DNA of 22,443 nt from Pseudomonadota bacterium (GCA_018816605.1 JAHIVS010000321.1:1-22443), one strand, 5' to 3'. Positions 6,305-14,573 are shown, counted from the stretch's first letter. A program made the numbers and translations. Notes: generated from the letters alone by a model not told the origin.

Positions 6305-9300
6305 CTAATAAAATACACTGTCAATCATTGCCATGATCTGTTCTTCTTCAAAGCCTTTAAGCCCCAGGGCACCCGAGCGGCAGGATGCAACGCACAGTCC
6401 GCATCCCTTGCAAAGCACCGGATTGACCATGGCCCGTCCCTGGTCTCTGCCCTCCTGAATAAAGCTGGGGGCATTATAGGGGCAGATACTGATGCACACC
6501 CCGCAGGAACTGCAGAAAGCCGTGTCAACCGCTGCGGTATTGCCCAGGGTTTTGATCTGTGTCTTGGCAAACAGCCGGGCCACACCGGATGCGGCTGCCT
6601 GGGCCTGGGCCGTGGATTCGTCAATGGGTTTGGGATAATGGGCAAGGCCGCATAAAAAGATGCCGTCCACTGCAAAATTGGATGGGGCCAGCTTCACATG
6701 GGCTTCTGCGAAAAAGCCGTCGCTGTCCATGGGCACCTTGAACAATTTGGCAAGGGCATCCTCTTTATGGGAAACAACGGCAGCGGCAAGCACCAGCATA
6801 TCGGTTTCCAGCGTCACCTCTTTTTTCAATATATGATCTGTGACCCGGATATCCAATCGGGTTTTTCCGACATCCACCCGGGGTTTGTTTTCCAGGCTGT
6901 ACCGGACAAATATCACCCCTTTTTCCCGGGCTTTCTGATACATGATTTCCTTTTCCCCATAGGTTCTGATATCCCGGTACAGAATATAGATATTCATATC
7001 CGGATTTTTTTCTTTTAAGGACAGGGCAGATGCAATGGAATGGGTACAGCAGATTCTGGAGCAATAGGGCCTTTCAGGTTCCCTTGATCCCACGCACTGG
7101 ATAAAAACCGCTGTCGTTGCAGTGGCGACCAACGAATCCTTGTCCAGGATCTTCCGATCCAGTTCAAGGCCTGTCATCACCCTTTTATCCTGTCCAAAGA
7201 GATATTCTTCAGGCCTATATTCTTTGGCCCCTGTGGCAATGACGGCAGCGCCGTGCTGGATGACGGATTCACCGGCCCCACCCTGAATCTTAGTTTCAAA
7301 ATTGCCCACAAATCCCTGGACATCTGAAAGATGGGTCCCGAGATGCACCTGTATAAAGGGGTGGGCCTCAACAGCACTTTTCAGTTCCTGCAATGCCTGC
7401 TGGACATCCACACCCGTGGCGGTCCTGTGTATGTCATTTGCCTGACCGCCCAGGCGATCTTGCCTTTCCACAAGGTCCACTTCAAACCCCTGGTCTGCCA
7501 GGGATCTTGCCGCTGTCATGCCGGAAATACCGCCGCCCACCACCAGCAACCGCTTGTTCACGGAAAGGGTCTCTTCTGTTAAGGGCGTAAAAAGGGCTAC
7601 CTTGGAGACGGCCATGCGGACCGATTCCTTGGCTTTCTGGGTGGCCTGTTCAGGGAACTCCTTGTGCACCCAGGAATTATGATTCCGGATATTGACCATC
7701 TCAAACAAATATTTGTTCAACCCGGCAGCAACCAGGGTCTCCTGGAACAACGGCTCATGGGTACGGGGGCTGCAGGCCGCCACCACCACCCGGTTGAGAT
7801 TTTTCTCCCGGATATGCCCCATGATAATATCCTGGGCATCCTGGGAACAGGAATAGAGATTGTCGTCGCTATACTCCACAAAGGGAAGGGTTGCGGCAAA
7901 ATCACGCACCCCCGGGACATCCACCACCCCGCCGATGTTGATGCCGCAGTGGCAGACAAATACCCCCACCCGGGGCACATCAAAATTCACATCCCTGAGA
8001 ACGGGGTCTGCAAGGGTTTTGACAAGACTGCCCCGGCTCCGGGCGATGGCACCTCCTGCACAAAGCGCGGCTGCCCCGGCTTCAATCACGGACTGGGGAA
8101 TATCCTTGGGCCCCTGGAAGGCCCCGCAGACATAGATGCCCTCCCGTGTGGTGGCAGTGGGGCTGAAAGAATGGGTCTTACAAAACCCCTGGTCTGTGAG
8201 TTCAACACCGATTTTACGGGCAAAGTCACGGGTTTGGGAGTCAATTTCCATTCCCACGGACAAGACCACGATATCAACCTCTTCCTGAACAAGCCCCTCT
8301 TTTTCATCGTCAAAATAGACCAGGGTCTGAACGGTTTTATCCGGCGACTGAAAAACGGAATGAACCCGGCACCTGACAAAGCGGATGCCGTGCTTTTCCC
8401 TGGCCTCGTTATAACAGGCTTCAAATCCCTTGCCGTGGGTTCTCATGTCCATATAAAAGATGGTGCAGGCAAGATTTGGGTCATGCTCCTTTGCGATGAT
8501 GGCCTGCTTGATGGCATACATGCAGCAGACAGACGAACAATGGGCATTGTCGCAGTGATTGATATTTCTGGAGCCCACACATTGGAGCCAGGCAATGTGC
8601 TTCGGGTCTTTGTGGTCGGACATCCGGATCAAATGCCCCTTGTTCGGCCCGGATGCCGACAGCAGCCGCTCAAACTCAAGGGAGGTGACCACATCCTTGG
8701 ATGCGGCCCACCCGTAAATTTGTGAATTTCCCGGATGAAACGGCACAAATCCCGGTGCCAGGATGACAGATCCCACATTCAAGGAAAATTTTTTGTCTGT
8801 ATCCTTAAAATTTATGGCCCCGGCAGGACAGGTTTTTTCGCAAATACCACATCTGTCCTTTGTCAATTTGATGCAATTGTCCGGGTCAATCACGTATTTC
8901 AAGGGCACAGCCTGGGCATAGGGGACATAAATGGCCTTACGTTTCACAAGACTTGCGTTGTAGACATCCGCCACTTTTTTGGGACATTTTTCCACGCAGG
9001 CACCGCAGCCCACGCATTTGTCCATGTCCACAAACCGGGCCTTCTGGAAAATATCCACTTCAAAATTTCCCATTTCACCGCGGATATCCGTGATATCGGC
9101 CAGGGTGATCAGCTCAATATTGATATGCCGGCCCACCTCCACAAGTTTGGGCGACATGATGCACATGGAGCAGTCATTGGTGGGGAAGGTCTTGTCCAGC
9201 TGGGCCATGACCCCGCCGATGGCCGGGCTTTTTTCAACCATATATACGTAGAATCCCGATTCGGCCAGATCCAGGGCAGCCTGGATACCGGCGATACCGC

Positions 9301-9343
9301 CGCCTGCCACCATGACCGATCCTATGGGAATTGTTTTGCTCAT
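6305..9343 (-). CDS. hdrA: HdrA, double-flavoprotein form (1012 residues)
   Basis: HdrA is the bifurcating FAD subunit of heterodisulfide-reductase-like complexes. This protein is much longer than the roughly 650-residue methanogen form. The N-terminal unit (1-450) has an FAD motif GGGIAG (14-19), CSMCIMSPK (58-66) and two 4Fe-4S sets (C110, C113, C116, C120; C157, C165, C168, C172). The canonical HdrA unit follows: CHCGINIGG (464-472), AACSPRTHEPLF (522-533), SWVH (557-560), a second FAD motif GGGISG (603-608), QCVGSREPERPYC (749-761), and two C-terminal 4Fe-4S sets (C944, C947, C950, C954; C978, C981, C984, C988). QCVGSR occurs in both halves (254 and 749), so the protein looks internally duplicated. 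The start is supported by AAGGAG. It lies 54 bp after the hdrCB fusion and 25 bp before flxD. Confidence 0.95.
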   Translation of the reverse strand: MSKTIPIGSVMVAGGGIAGIQAALDLAESGFYVYMVEKSPAIGGVMAQLDKTFPTNDCSMCIMSPKLVEVGRHINIELITLADITDIRGEMGNFEVDIFQKARFVDMDKCVGCGACVEKCPKKVADVYNASLVKRKAIYVPYAQAVPLKYVIDPDNCIKLTKDRCGICEKTCPAGAINFKDTDKKFSLNVGSVILAPGFVPFHPGNSQIYGWAASKDVVTSLEFERLLSASGPNKGHLIRMSDHKDPKHIAWLQCVGSRNINHCDNAHCSSVCCMYAIKQAIIAKEHDPNLACTIFYMDMRTHGKGFEACYNEAREKHGIRFVRCRVHSVFQSPDKTVQTLVYFDDEKEGLVQEEVDIVVLSVGMEIDSQTRDFARKIGVELTDQGFCKTHSFSPTATTREGIYVCGAFQGPKDIPQSVIEAGAAALCAGGAIARSRGSLVKTLADPVLRDVNFDVPRVGVFVCHCGINIGGVVDVPGVRDFAATLPFVEYSDDNLYSCSQDAQDIIMGHIREKNLNRVVVAACSPRTHEPLFQETLVAAGLNKYLFEMVNIRNHNSWVHKEFPEQATQKAKESVRMAVSKVALFTPLTEETLSVNKRLLVVGGGISGMTAARSLADQGFEVDLVERQDRLGGQANDIHRTATGVDVQQALQELKSAVEAHPFIQVHLGTHLSDVQGFVGNFETKIQGGAGESVIQHGAAVIATGAKEYRPEEYLFGQDKRVMTGLELDRKILDKDSLVATATTAVFIQCVGSREPERPYCSRICCTHSIASALSLKEKNPDMNIYILYRDIRTYGEKEIMYQKAREKGVIFVRYSLENKPRVDVGKTRLDIRVTDHILKKEVTLETDMLVLAAAVVSHKEDALAKLFKVPMDSDGFFAEAHVKLAPSNFAVDGIFLCGLAHYPKPIDESTAQAQAAASGVARLFAKTQIKTLGNTAAVDTAFCSSCGVCISICPYNAPSFIQEGRDQGRAMVNPVLCKGCGLCVASCRSGALGLKGFEEEQIMAMIDSVFY

Positions 9344-9397
9344 AAAAATCTCCTTGGAAAGAAGTGTTGATTCAATGGGTCTGCCTTGCCAAGGACA

Positions 9398-10681
9398 CTA
9401 GAGCCCGTATTCCGCCAGATCCGGTCCCAGGTATGTCCGTTCGTTTTCTCCCAGTATCCCCAAAGAGAGGCAGATCAGGGTCCACAAATGAACGGTATGG
9501 TAATCGGCCTTGTGGTGATGGGCCAGATCCTCTATCTGGGCATGACAATTGTGACAGGGGGTGACCACATAGGTGGCGCCGGTGGCCATGATCTGATCAA
9601 ATTTTGTCTGGCCGTATTGCCGCCGCTCTTCTGTATAGCCTGCCTGAAGGGCGCCGCCGCCGCCGCCGCAGCAATAGTTATTGGATTTATTGGGGGTCAT
9701 CTCCACCAGATTCTCTTCCCCGACAACCTGTTGGACCACATAGCGCAGGTCATCGGCAAACTTATCCCCCAGAGATTTTCGAACCACATTGCAGGGGTCC
9801 TGGACCGTGAACTTGATATGGGTCGTGTTCCAGTCGGAATTGACAGGCAGCTTGCCCTCTTTAATCCATTTTGCATAGTATTCGACAATACTTCTGAACT
9901 CAAACTTGTGGGGAATATTGAATTTCTGCAGACCCGACCACACCGCAAAAAAAGAATGGCCGCATTCAGTATTGACGAACACCTTGCACCCCAGTTTATC
10001 AATATGCGCAGCCTGGGCCCGAACAATCTTTTCCCAGGATTCATCATCGGCCAGGAACATGCAGTAATTTTCACCGGCCCAATAATCTGAATAATAGGTC
10101 CAGTCGGCACCCACCGTGTGCAGGATCTTCCACAAGGGCAGCAGCTCATCTGGTTCGACCACCGGTTCCCGGGAGTTCTGGTTCAGGGCGAAATAGGCTC
10201 CCTCACGGTCAATATCCACGGTCAGGTCCTCAAAGCCTTCCTGCTCCTCCCGGCATTCTTCGGCCAGGTCTTCCACGGTGAACTTGAAATCTTCAAAGGG
10301 AACCCCCATGGCCCCGCCGTGGGAGCTGACATGAAGGTTACAGGAGCCCAAAATCCCCTTGGGACGCTCTTCCCGGGGCCAGAGAGACCGCAGATAATAG
10401 GTGAGCTGGGGAATGTTGATGGACATGGGGCAGACATCATAGCAGCGTTTGCACATGGTGCAGGACCACACCCAGGGGTGGCGTTCCAGTTCTTTGTCCA
10501 TGCCGAAAACCGCCATGCGGATAAATTTTCTGGGATCCATATTGTGGAGACCTGTGGCAGGACAACCGCTGGCGCAGGTGCCGCAGGTCAGGCAGGCCGT
10601 TAAATTACCATCCGGGATCAGGGCTTTTACCTGCTCTCTGATGCCGTCGTTCTTATAAACAATCTTTAATGTATCCAACAT
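9398..10681 (-). CDS. HdrC-HdrB fusion (HdrD-like) disulfide-reducing subunit
   Basis: This first gene of the minus-strand cluster encodes 427 residues. The HdrC-like front has two 4Fe-4S sets, C30, C33, C36, C40 and C74, C77, C80, C84. The HdrB-like back has one complete CCG cysteine-rich domain: C297, C337-C338 within NYCCGGGGG, and C376, C379 (TPCHNC). In HdrB and HdrD such domains hold the unusual 4Fe-4S clusters that reduce disulfides. Where a first CCG domain would sit (about 205-245) only scattered cysteines remain (C207, C232, C240), so it looks degenerate. Flx-Hdr clusters usually carry separate hdrB and hdrC, so the fusion is notable. DsrC is the likely substrate in sulfate reducers by family knowledge, though it is not shown here. 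GGAGG precedes the ATG. Confidence 0.88.
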   Translation of the reverse strand: MLDTLKIVYKNDGIREQVKALIPDGNLTACLTCGTCASGCPATGLHNMDPRKFIRMAVFGMDKELERHPWVWSCTMCKRCYDVCPMSINIPQLTYYLRSLWPREERPKGILGSCNLHVSSHGGAMGVPFEDFKFTVEDLAEECREEQEGFEDLTVDIDREGAYFALNQNSREPVVEPDELLPLWKILHTVGADWTYYSDYWAGENYCMFLADDESWEKIVRAQAAHIDKLGCKVFVNTECGHSFFAVWSGLQKFNIPHKFEFRSIVEYYAKWIKEGKLPVNSDWNTTHIKFTVQDPCNVVRKSLGDKFADDLRYVVQQVVGEENLVEMTPNKSNNYCCGGGGGALQAGYTEERRQYGQTKFDQIMATGATYVVTPCHNCHAQIEDLAHHHKADYHTVHLWTLICLSLGILGENERTYLGPDLAEYGL

Positions 10682-11004
10682 AGGTTCATTTCCTCCAGGG
10701 GCCTGGGAGATCCTTTCCTTCAGCCCGGGGTTAGGGGGGAAATCACCTAATGGCTAAGATACAGTTGACCTCCCCACAATATCCTGCACCAGCCTTGCAC
10801 GGGCCGGGCATTCACAAAACACTCAGTGTCGTTGGGGAATGCGTGTCATTTTAAAAATTTGTCCGTATGTTGATGTTTACCTTCCATTGGGGTGTATGAT
10901 TATAAAAAACTTAGACAATTAACAAATTGATAATTCTTATGGGATTTATCATTTGCATGGAAATTTTTTATACGCGTATTCCCATGTGTATCTCCTTAAA
11001 AACG

Positions 11005-11033
11005 TTGATTTTGTCTTTATAGCGATATTCAAT
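11005..11033 (+). promoter_or_regulatory. Weak sigma70-like promoter candidate for the hydrogenase operon
   Basis: TTGATT and TTCAAT are separated by 17 bp, each 4 or 5 of 6 to consensus, in an AT-rich stretch. The predicted start would give a leader of more than 200 nt before the hydrogenase small subunit, with the 28-codon frame inside it. Confidence 0.3.
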
Positions 11034-11111
11034 ACACTATAGATATTTAATCGGAACAATCAATTTGATCTGAGCTTTCTTACCGCTCTATTAAAGGAGG
11101 ATCAAATAGTT

Positions 11112-11198
11112 ATGACTCAACTTTCGGGATTCGGTTTTGGCGGAACGGGTCAGGCTTTTTTATTGTGCTTTTTATCAATCTTTCATTATCACACTTAA
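11112..11198 (+). CDS. Possible 28-residue leader peptide or microprotein
   Basis: ATG at 11112 follows a strong AAAGGAGG (11093-11100) by 11 bases and opens a 28-codon frame ending in TAA at 11196-11198. The peptide begins MTQLSGFGFGGTGQAF, a glycine-rich and Gln/Thr-containing part, and continues as a hydrophobic stretch (LLCFLSIF) ending HYHT. That layout could be a membrane microprotein or a leader peptide. It lies 89 bp before the hydrogenase small-subunit start in the same direction. No homologue was recognised; glycine-rich plus hydrophobic tail is loosely like YjcZ-type small proteins, but that is only a compositional resemblance. The Shine-Dalgarno strength is the main evidence. Confidence 0.4.
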   Translation: MTQLSGFGFGGTGQAFLLCFLSIFHYHT

Positions 11199-11287
11199 AA
11201 AAATGCAATAAAGAAAACCTGGCCCCACAAAACAGCTCTTAAAGTTGAGGTATGATAGGAAGTCATAATCACATTTACGGAGGTGAG

Positions 11288-12232
11288 ATGAAAACCGACC
11301 CGACTGCAAAATTTTATGAACGGCTGGAAGCCAAAGGTGTCTCAAGAAGGGATTTTCTCAAGTATTGTACGGCCCTGACAGCATCCATGGGGCTGAGCTA
11401 TTCCTGCGTGGGGCAAGTGGCCCGGCAGATTGAAAAAGCGGCTTCCAAGCCGCGGCCACCCGTTGTATGGCTCCACTTTGGGGAATGCACGGGCTGTTCC
11501 GAAGCCTTTTTAAGGACACCGGATGTGGGGGCCATTATCCTGGAAACCATTTCCGTGGAATACCATGAAACCCTGATGGCTGCATCCGGGGTTCAGGCAG
11601 AAGAAAACCTGCACACTGCCGTTGAAAAATACAAGGGCCAGTTTGTCTGCGTGGTTGAAGGGGCCATTGCCACAAATTACAACGGTGCCTACGGCAAAGT
11701 CGCCGACAAAACCTTTCTGGAAATTGCCAGGGAAGTGGTTCCCAAGGCCGCGGCCACCCTGGCCATCGGCACCTGTGCGGCTTACGGCGGAGTGGCTGCC
11801 GCAAGCCCCAACCCCGGCGGATATAAAGGCGTCGGTGATACCTTGGGCATAAGCCCCATCAACCTGCCCGGCTGTCCCATGAATCCGTTGAACCTGCTGG
11901 GAACCATTGTCAAATATCTGAACAAGGAATCCATTGAACTGGACGACATAGGCAGACCCACCTTTGCCTACGGCGATACCGTCCATGACAACTGCCCCCG
12001 GCTCAAACACTATGAAGAAGGCAATTTTGTGAGCCAGTTTGGATCCAGGGAAGCTGAACTCGGGTATTGCCTCTATCCGATGGGGTGCAAGGGTCCTGAA
12101 ACCTATAATAATTGTCCGACTGCAAAATTCAATGATGCCACAAGCTTTCCCATCCAGGCGGGGCATCCCTGCATCGGGTGCAGTGAGCCTGGTTTCTGGG
12201 ATACCATGACCCCTTTTTATGAGGAATCTTAA
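11288..12232 (+). CDS. hynB: Periplasmic [NiFe] hydrogenase small subunit, Tat-exported
   Basis: The small subunit carries electrons from the Ni-Fe site through three Fe-S clusters to cytochrome c. ATG 11288 is chosen because GGAGGTGAG sits directly before it; an upstream in-frame ATG at 11252 lacks this. The 314-residue protein has a twin-arginine signal (SRRDFLK at 19-25 and a hydrophobic segment). Proximal cluster ligands are C67, C70, C163 and C196. Distal ligands are H233, C236, C261 and C267. The medial site is C276, C295 and C298 with proline (P288) in the place where [NiFeSe] enzymes have cysteine, so a [3Fe-4S] cluster is expected. The proximal GECTGCSE lacks the extra cysteines of oxygen-tolerant enzymes. 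No C-terminal membrane anchor is present, so the enzyme should be soluble. The large subunit follows after 64 bp. Confidence 0.95.
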   Translation: MKTDPTAKFYERLEAKGVSRRDFLKYCTALTASMGLSYSCVGQVARQIEKAASKPRPPVVWLHFGECTGCSEAFLRTPDVGAIILETISVEYHETLMAASGVQAEENLHTAVEKYKGQFVCVVEGAIATNYNGAYGKVADKTFLEIAREVVPKAAATLAIGTCAAYGGVAAASPNPGGYKGVGDTLGISPINLPGCPMNPLNLLGTIVKYLNKESIELDDIGRPTFAYGDTVHDNCPRLKHYEEGNFVSQFGSREAELGYCLYPMGCKGPETYNNCPTAKFNDATSFPIQAGHPCIGCSEPGFWDTMTPFYEES

Positions 12233-12296
12233 AAACCGATCATCGGTCTTGAACATTTTGCAATCTCACATCCCCTAACGGCGAAAGGTACTTATT

Positions 12297-13934
12297 ATGG
12301 GAAAAAAAATAATCATAGATCCGATTACACGGATCGAAGGCCATTTAAAAATAGAAGTCGAAATTGAAAACGGACGCGTAAAAGATGCCTGGACCTCGGG
12401 CCAGATGTTCCGGGGCATTGAAATGATGCTCCAGGGACGGGACCCACAAGATGCCCACCATTTTGTCCAGAGATCCTGCGGGGTCTGCACCTATATCCAT
12501 GCCTTGTCCTCGGTCAGAGCCGTGGAAGATGCCTGCAAGATCGAAATCCCCGAGAATGCCCGGATTATCCGGAACCTGCTCCACGGCGCCCAATACCAGC
12601 ACGATCATATTGTCCATTTTTATCACCTCCATGCCCTGGACTGGGTGGACATTGTCAGCGGCCTGTCCGCCGATCCTGTCAAGACAGCCAAATTGTCTGC
12701 AAATGTCAGCGGCAGGCCCCGGACCGCTGATTATTTCAGGCAGGTCCAGGCCAAGCTTTCCATTTTTGTCAACAGCGGACAATTGGGACCCTTTAACAAC
12801 GCCTACTGGGGCCATTCTGCCTATAAGCTTCCGCCGGAAGCCAATCTCATGGCTTCCTCCCATTATCTGGAAGCCATCAAACTCCAGGCAAAAGCTGCCA
12901 GGATGCATGCCATTTTCGGCGGTAAAAACCCCCACCCCCAGTCGCTGGTTGTGGGAGGGGTCACCTGTGTGGGAGATCTGACCCCGGAAAGAATAGATGA
13001 ATTCACAGGGATCTGGAAGGAAACCAAGGCCTTTGTGGATGAGGTGTATATTCCGGATCTGCTGGCAGTGGCCTCCTTTTACAAGGACTGGGCAGCCATC
13101 GGCGGCAACAACCAAACATACCTGTGTTACGGGGACTTCCCCCAGCAGGCCATCAATGACGACCTGCTGATGCCGGGCGGTGTTCTCATGGGAGATCTGA
13201 CCCCCATTCCCGTTGACACCGATCGAATTACGGAAGATGTCACCCGGGCATGGTATGAACGAGGAGACGCCAGACACCCTTATGACGGCGAAACCAAACC
13301 CATCCAGAGGGAAGTCACCTATAATACCGACGATCAATACTCCTGGATGAAAGCCCCGCGATATGACGGCAGGCCCGCCGAAGTCGGCCCCCTTGCCAGG
13401 AATCTTGTGGCCTATACCAGCGGACAGAAAGGGGTAAAGGCCTTGGTGGATCATGTATTACAGACCCTGGGTGTGGGTGTGGATGCCCTGTTCTCCACCC
13501 TGGGCAGAACCGCTGCCAGGGGGATTGAAACCGTTGTGGTGGGCAATGCCATGGGCGGCTGGATTGATACCCTTAAATCCAATATTGCTGCCGGAGATAA
13601 AAAGACCTACCAGCCCTGGGAAATGCCGGACAAGGCCAGGGGCTTCGGGCTCAATGACGTGCCAAGGGGTGCTCTGGGCCATTGGATTAACATTGAAGGC
13701 GGTAAGATCAAAAACTACCAGTATGTGGTGCCCTCCACCTGGAACCTGGGGCCCAGCGACGGGAAAAACCAGAAGGGACCGGTGGAAAATTCACTGATCG
13801 GAACCCCCATTGCCGATCCCAAACAGCCCCTTGAGATCTTAAGAACCGTACATTCCTATGACCCCTGTATTGCCTGTGCCGTCCATGTCATTGACCCGCA
13901 CACCAATGAAACCTATAAGGTAAGGGTTATTTAA
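12297..13934 (+). CDS. hynA: Periplasmic [NiFe] hydrogenase large subunit
   Basis: The catalytic subunit oxidises H2 at a Ni-Fe(CN)2CO centre. The 545-residue protein begins with DPITRIEGH and has the L1 motif RSCGVC (C61, C64) and the C-terminal motif DPCIACAVH (C524, C527, H530). The first C-terminal ligand codon is TGT, so this is [NiFe] and not [NiFeSe]. A 15-residue tail after H530 should be removed by the protease encoded next door once nickel is in place. No signal peptide is present; co-export with the Tat-bearing small subunit is usual. Sequence and partner place it in the group 1 uptake enzymes of sulfate reducers. Hyp assembly genes are not in the window. A weak GAAAGG site precedes the ATG. 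Confidence 0.96.
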   Translation: MGKKIIIDPITRIEGHLKIEVEIENGRVKDAWTSGQMFRGIEMMLQGRDPQDAHHFVQRSCGVCTYIHALSSVRAVEDACKIEIPENARIIRNLLHGAQYQHDHIVHFYHLHALDWVDIVSGLSADPVKTAKLSANVSGRPRTADYFRQVQAKLSIFVNSGQLGPFNNAYWGHSAYKLPPEANLMASSHYLEAIKLQAKAARMHAIFGGKNPHPQSLVVGGVTCVGDLTPERIDEFTGIWKETKAFVDEVYIPDLLAVASFYKDWAAIGGNNQTYLCYGDFPQQAINDDLLMPGGVLMGDLTPIPVDTDRITEDVTRAWYERGDARHPYDGETKPIQREVTYNTDDQYSWMKAPRYDGRPAEVGPLARNLVAYTSGQKGVKALVDHVLQTLGVGVDALFSTLGRTAARGIETVVVGNAMGGWIDTLKSNIAAGDKKTYQPWEMPDKARGFGLNDVPRGALGHWINIEGGKIKNYQYVVPSTWNLGPSDGKNQKGPVENSLIGTPIADPKQPLEILRTVHSYDPCIACAVHVIDPHTNETYKVRVI

Positions 13935-13946
13935 CGTAAACTTTTT

Positions 13947-13984
13947 AATCAAGGTTCCAATTTAGGGCTATTGGAACCTTGATT
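13947..13984. repeat. Perfect 14-bp hairpin between hynA and the protease gene
   Basis: AATCAAGGTTCCAA (13947-13960) and TTGGAACCTTGATT (13971-13984) pair perfectly around a 10-nt loop, 12 bp after the large-subunit stop and ending 10 bp before the protease ATG. No T-run follows on either strand, so it is not a classical terminator. An mRNA-stabilising or processing hairpin that favours structural subunits over the protease is likely. It may also restrict the protease ribosome binding site. Confidence 0.8.
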
Positions 13985-13994
13985 CAGGGAACCC

Positions 13995-14486
13995 ATGAAC
14001 GATACTATTACGATTTTAGGGGTTGGAAATACTCTCTACACGGACGATGGCGTGGGTATCCGGGTGGTGGAACGGCTGGAAAAAGAATATGATTTTCCAG
14101 ACAATGTGCTGGTGGTTGACGGCGGTGTTCTGGGGATCAACCTTTTGGGGGTGATTTCCAATGCCGGTCACCTGATCGTGGTGGACACGGTTTTAAATCA
14201 CGGCAAACCAGGCGATATCCATCGCCTTGAGCACCATGAGATCCCCAGCCGCATCCTTGCCAAGAACTCACTTCACCAGGTGGATCTCATTGAGGCCCTC
14301 ACCCTTTGCAATGCCCTTGACCATGTTCCCCGCACCACGGTTATCGGGGTGGAGCCCAAGGATCTGAACACCCTTGGCGAGCAGCTCACCCCGGAAATTG
14401 CAGCAAAAGTGGATGAACTCATACACAAGACCCTGGAGGAGCTGGTCCGGCTCGGGGGGACATATGCAGCCAAGGGTACGGAATAG
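13995..14486 (+). CDS. Hydrogenase maturation protease (peptidase family M52, HynD/HyaD-like)
   Basis: This 163-residue endopeptidase should clip the C-terminal tail of the hydrogenase large subunit after its final histidine, once nickel is inserted. The N-terminus ILGVGNTLYTDDGVGIRVVE is diagnostic. Nickel-sensing ligands by comparison with E. coli HybD are D18, D64 (IVVDTV) and H94 (NSLHQVD). It lies 60 bp after the large subunit, with a strong hairpin between, and shares its direction, so it is probably the dedicated processing enzyme for that subunit. Only GGGA precedes its ATG as a weak ribosome binding site, which fits low expression relative to the structural genes. Confidence 0.94.
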   Translation: MNDTITILGVGNTLYTDDGVGIRVVERLEKEYDFPDNVLVVDGGVLGINLLGVISNAGHLIVVDTVLNHGKPGDIHRLEHHEIPSRILAKNSLHQVDLIEALTLCNALDHVPRTTVIGVEPKDLNTLGEQLTPEIAAKVDELIHKTLEELVRLGGTYAAKGTE

Positions 14487-14573
14487 GGGCCGGGGCTGCA
14501 CATCCTGTGCCTGAATCCACTGGGAATAAAACAATGAAAGCCATTTTTTTCCTTTGGCAATATTTATCTTTTC

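Larger units (their letters stand above)
10682..11287. promoter_or_regulatory. 606-bp divergent control region between the hdr cluster and hydrogenase genes
   Basis: This is the longest stretch without a recognised gene. Its left part is GC-rich; from about 10850 it becomes clearly AT-rich. Visible elements are the inverted repeat CAATT-AACA-AATTG (10916-10929), the palindrome ATACGCGTAT (10970-10979) nested within CATGG (10956-10960) and CCATG (10982-10986), a weak sigma70-like pair TTGATT (11005-11010) and TTCAAT (11028-11033) with 17-bp spacing, and a 28-codon frame at 11112-11198. No convincing promoter for the minus-strand cluster and no sigma54 consensus could be found by eye. Confidence 0.6.

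Noticed and set aside
6280..6324. Longer start for flxD
   Set aside because: It would overlap the end of hdrA by 20 bp without a ribosome binding site. GGAG fits ATG 6279.
7664..8725. 353-codon plus-strand frame
   Set aside because: It is antisense to hdrA, which has unmistakable motifs in the opposite frame. The plus-strand translation has no domain pattern.
8735..9370. 211-codon plus-strand frame
   Set aside because: It is the opposite-strand shadow of the N-terminal cysteine-rich part of hdrA.
12345..13454. 369-codon minus-strand frame
   Set aside because: It is antisense to the hydrogenase large subunit, whose motifs are certain.
13860..13934. Possible [NiFeSe] hydrogenase with selenocysteine in the C-terminal motif
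   Set aside because: The ligand codon in DPCIAC is TGT, not TGA, and the medial-cluster proline of the small subunit is also the [NiFe] type.
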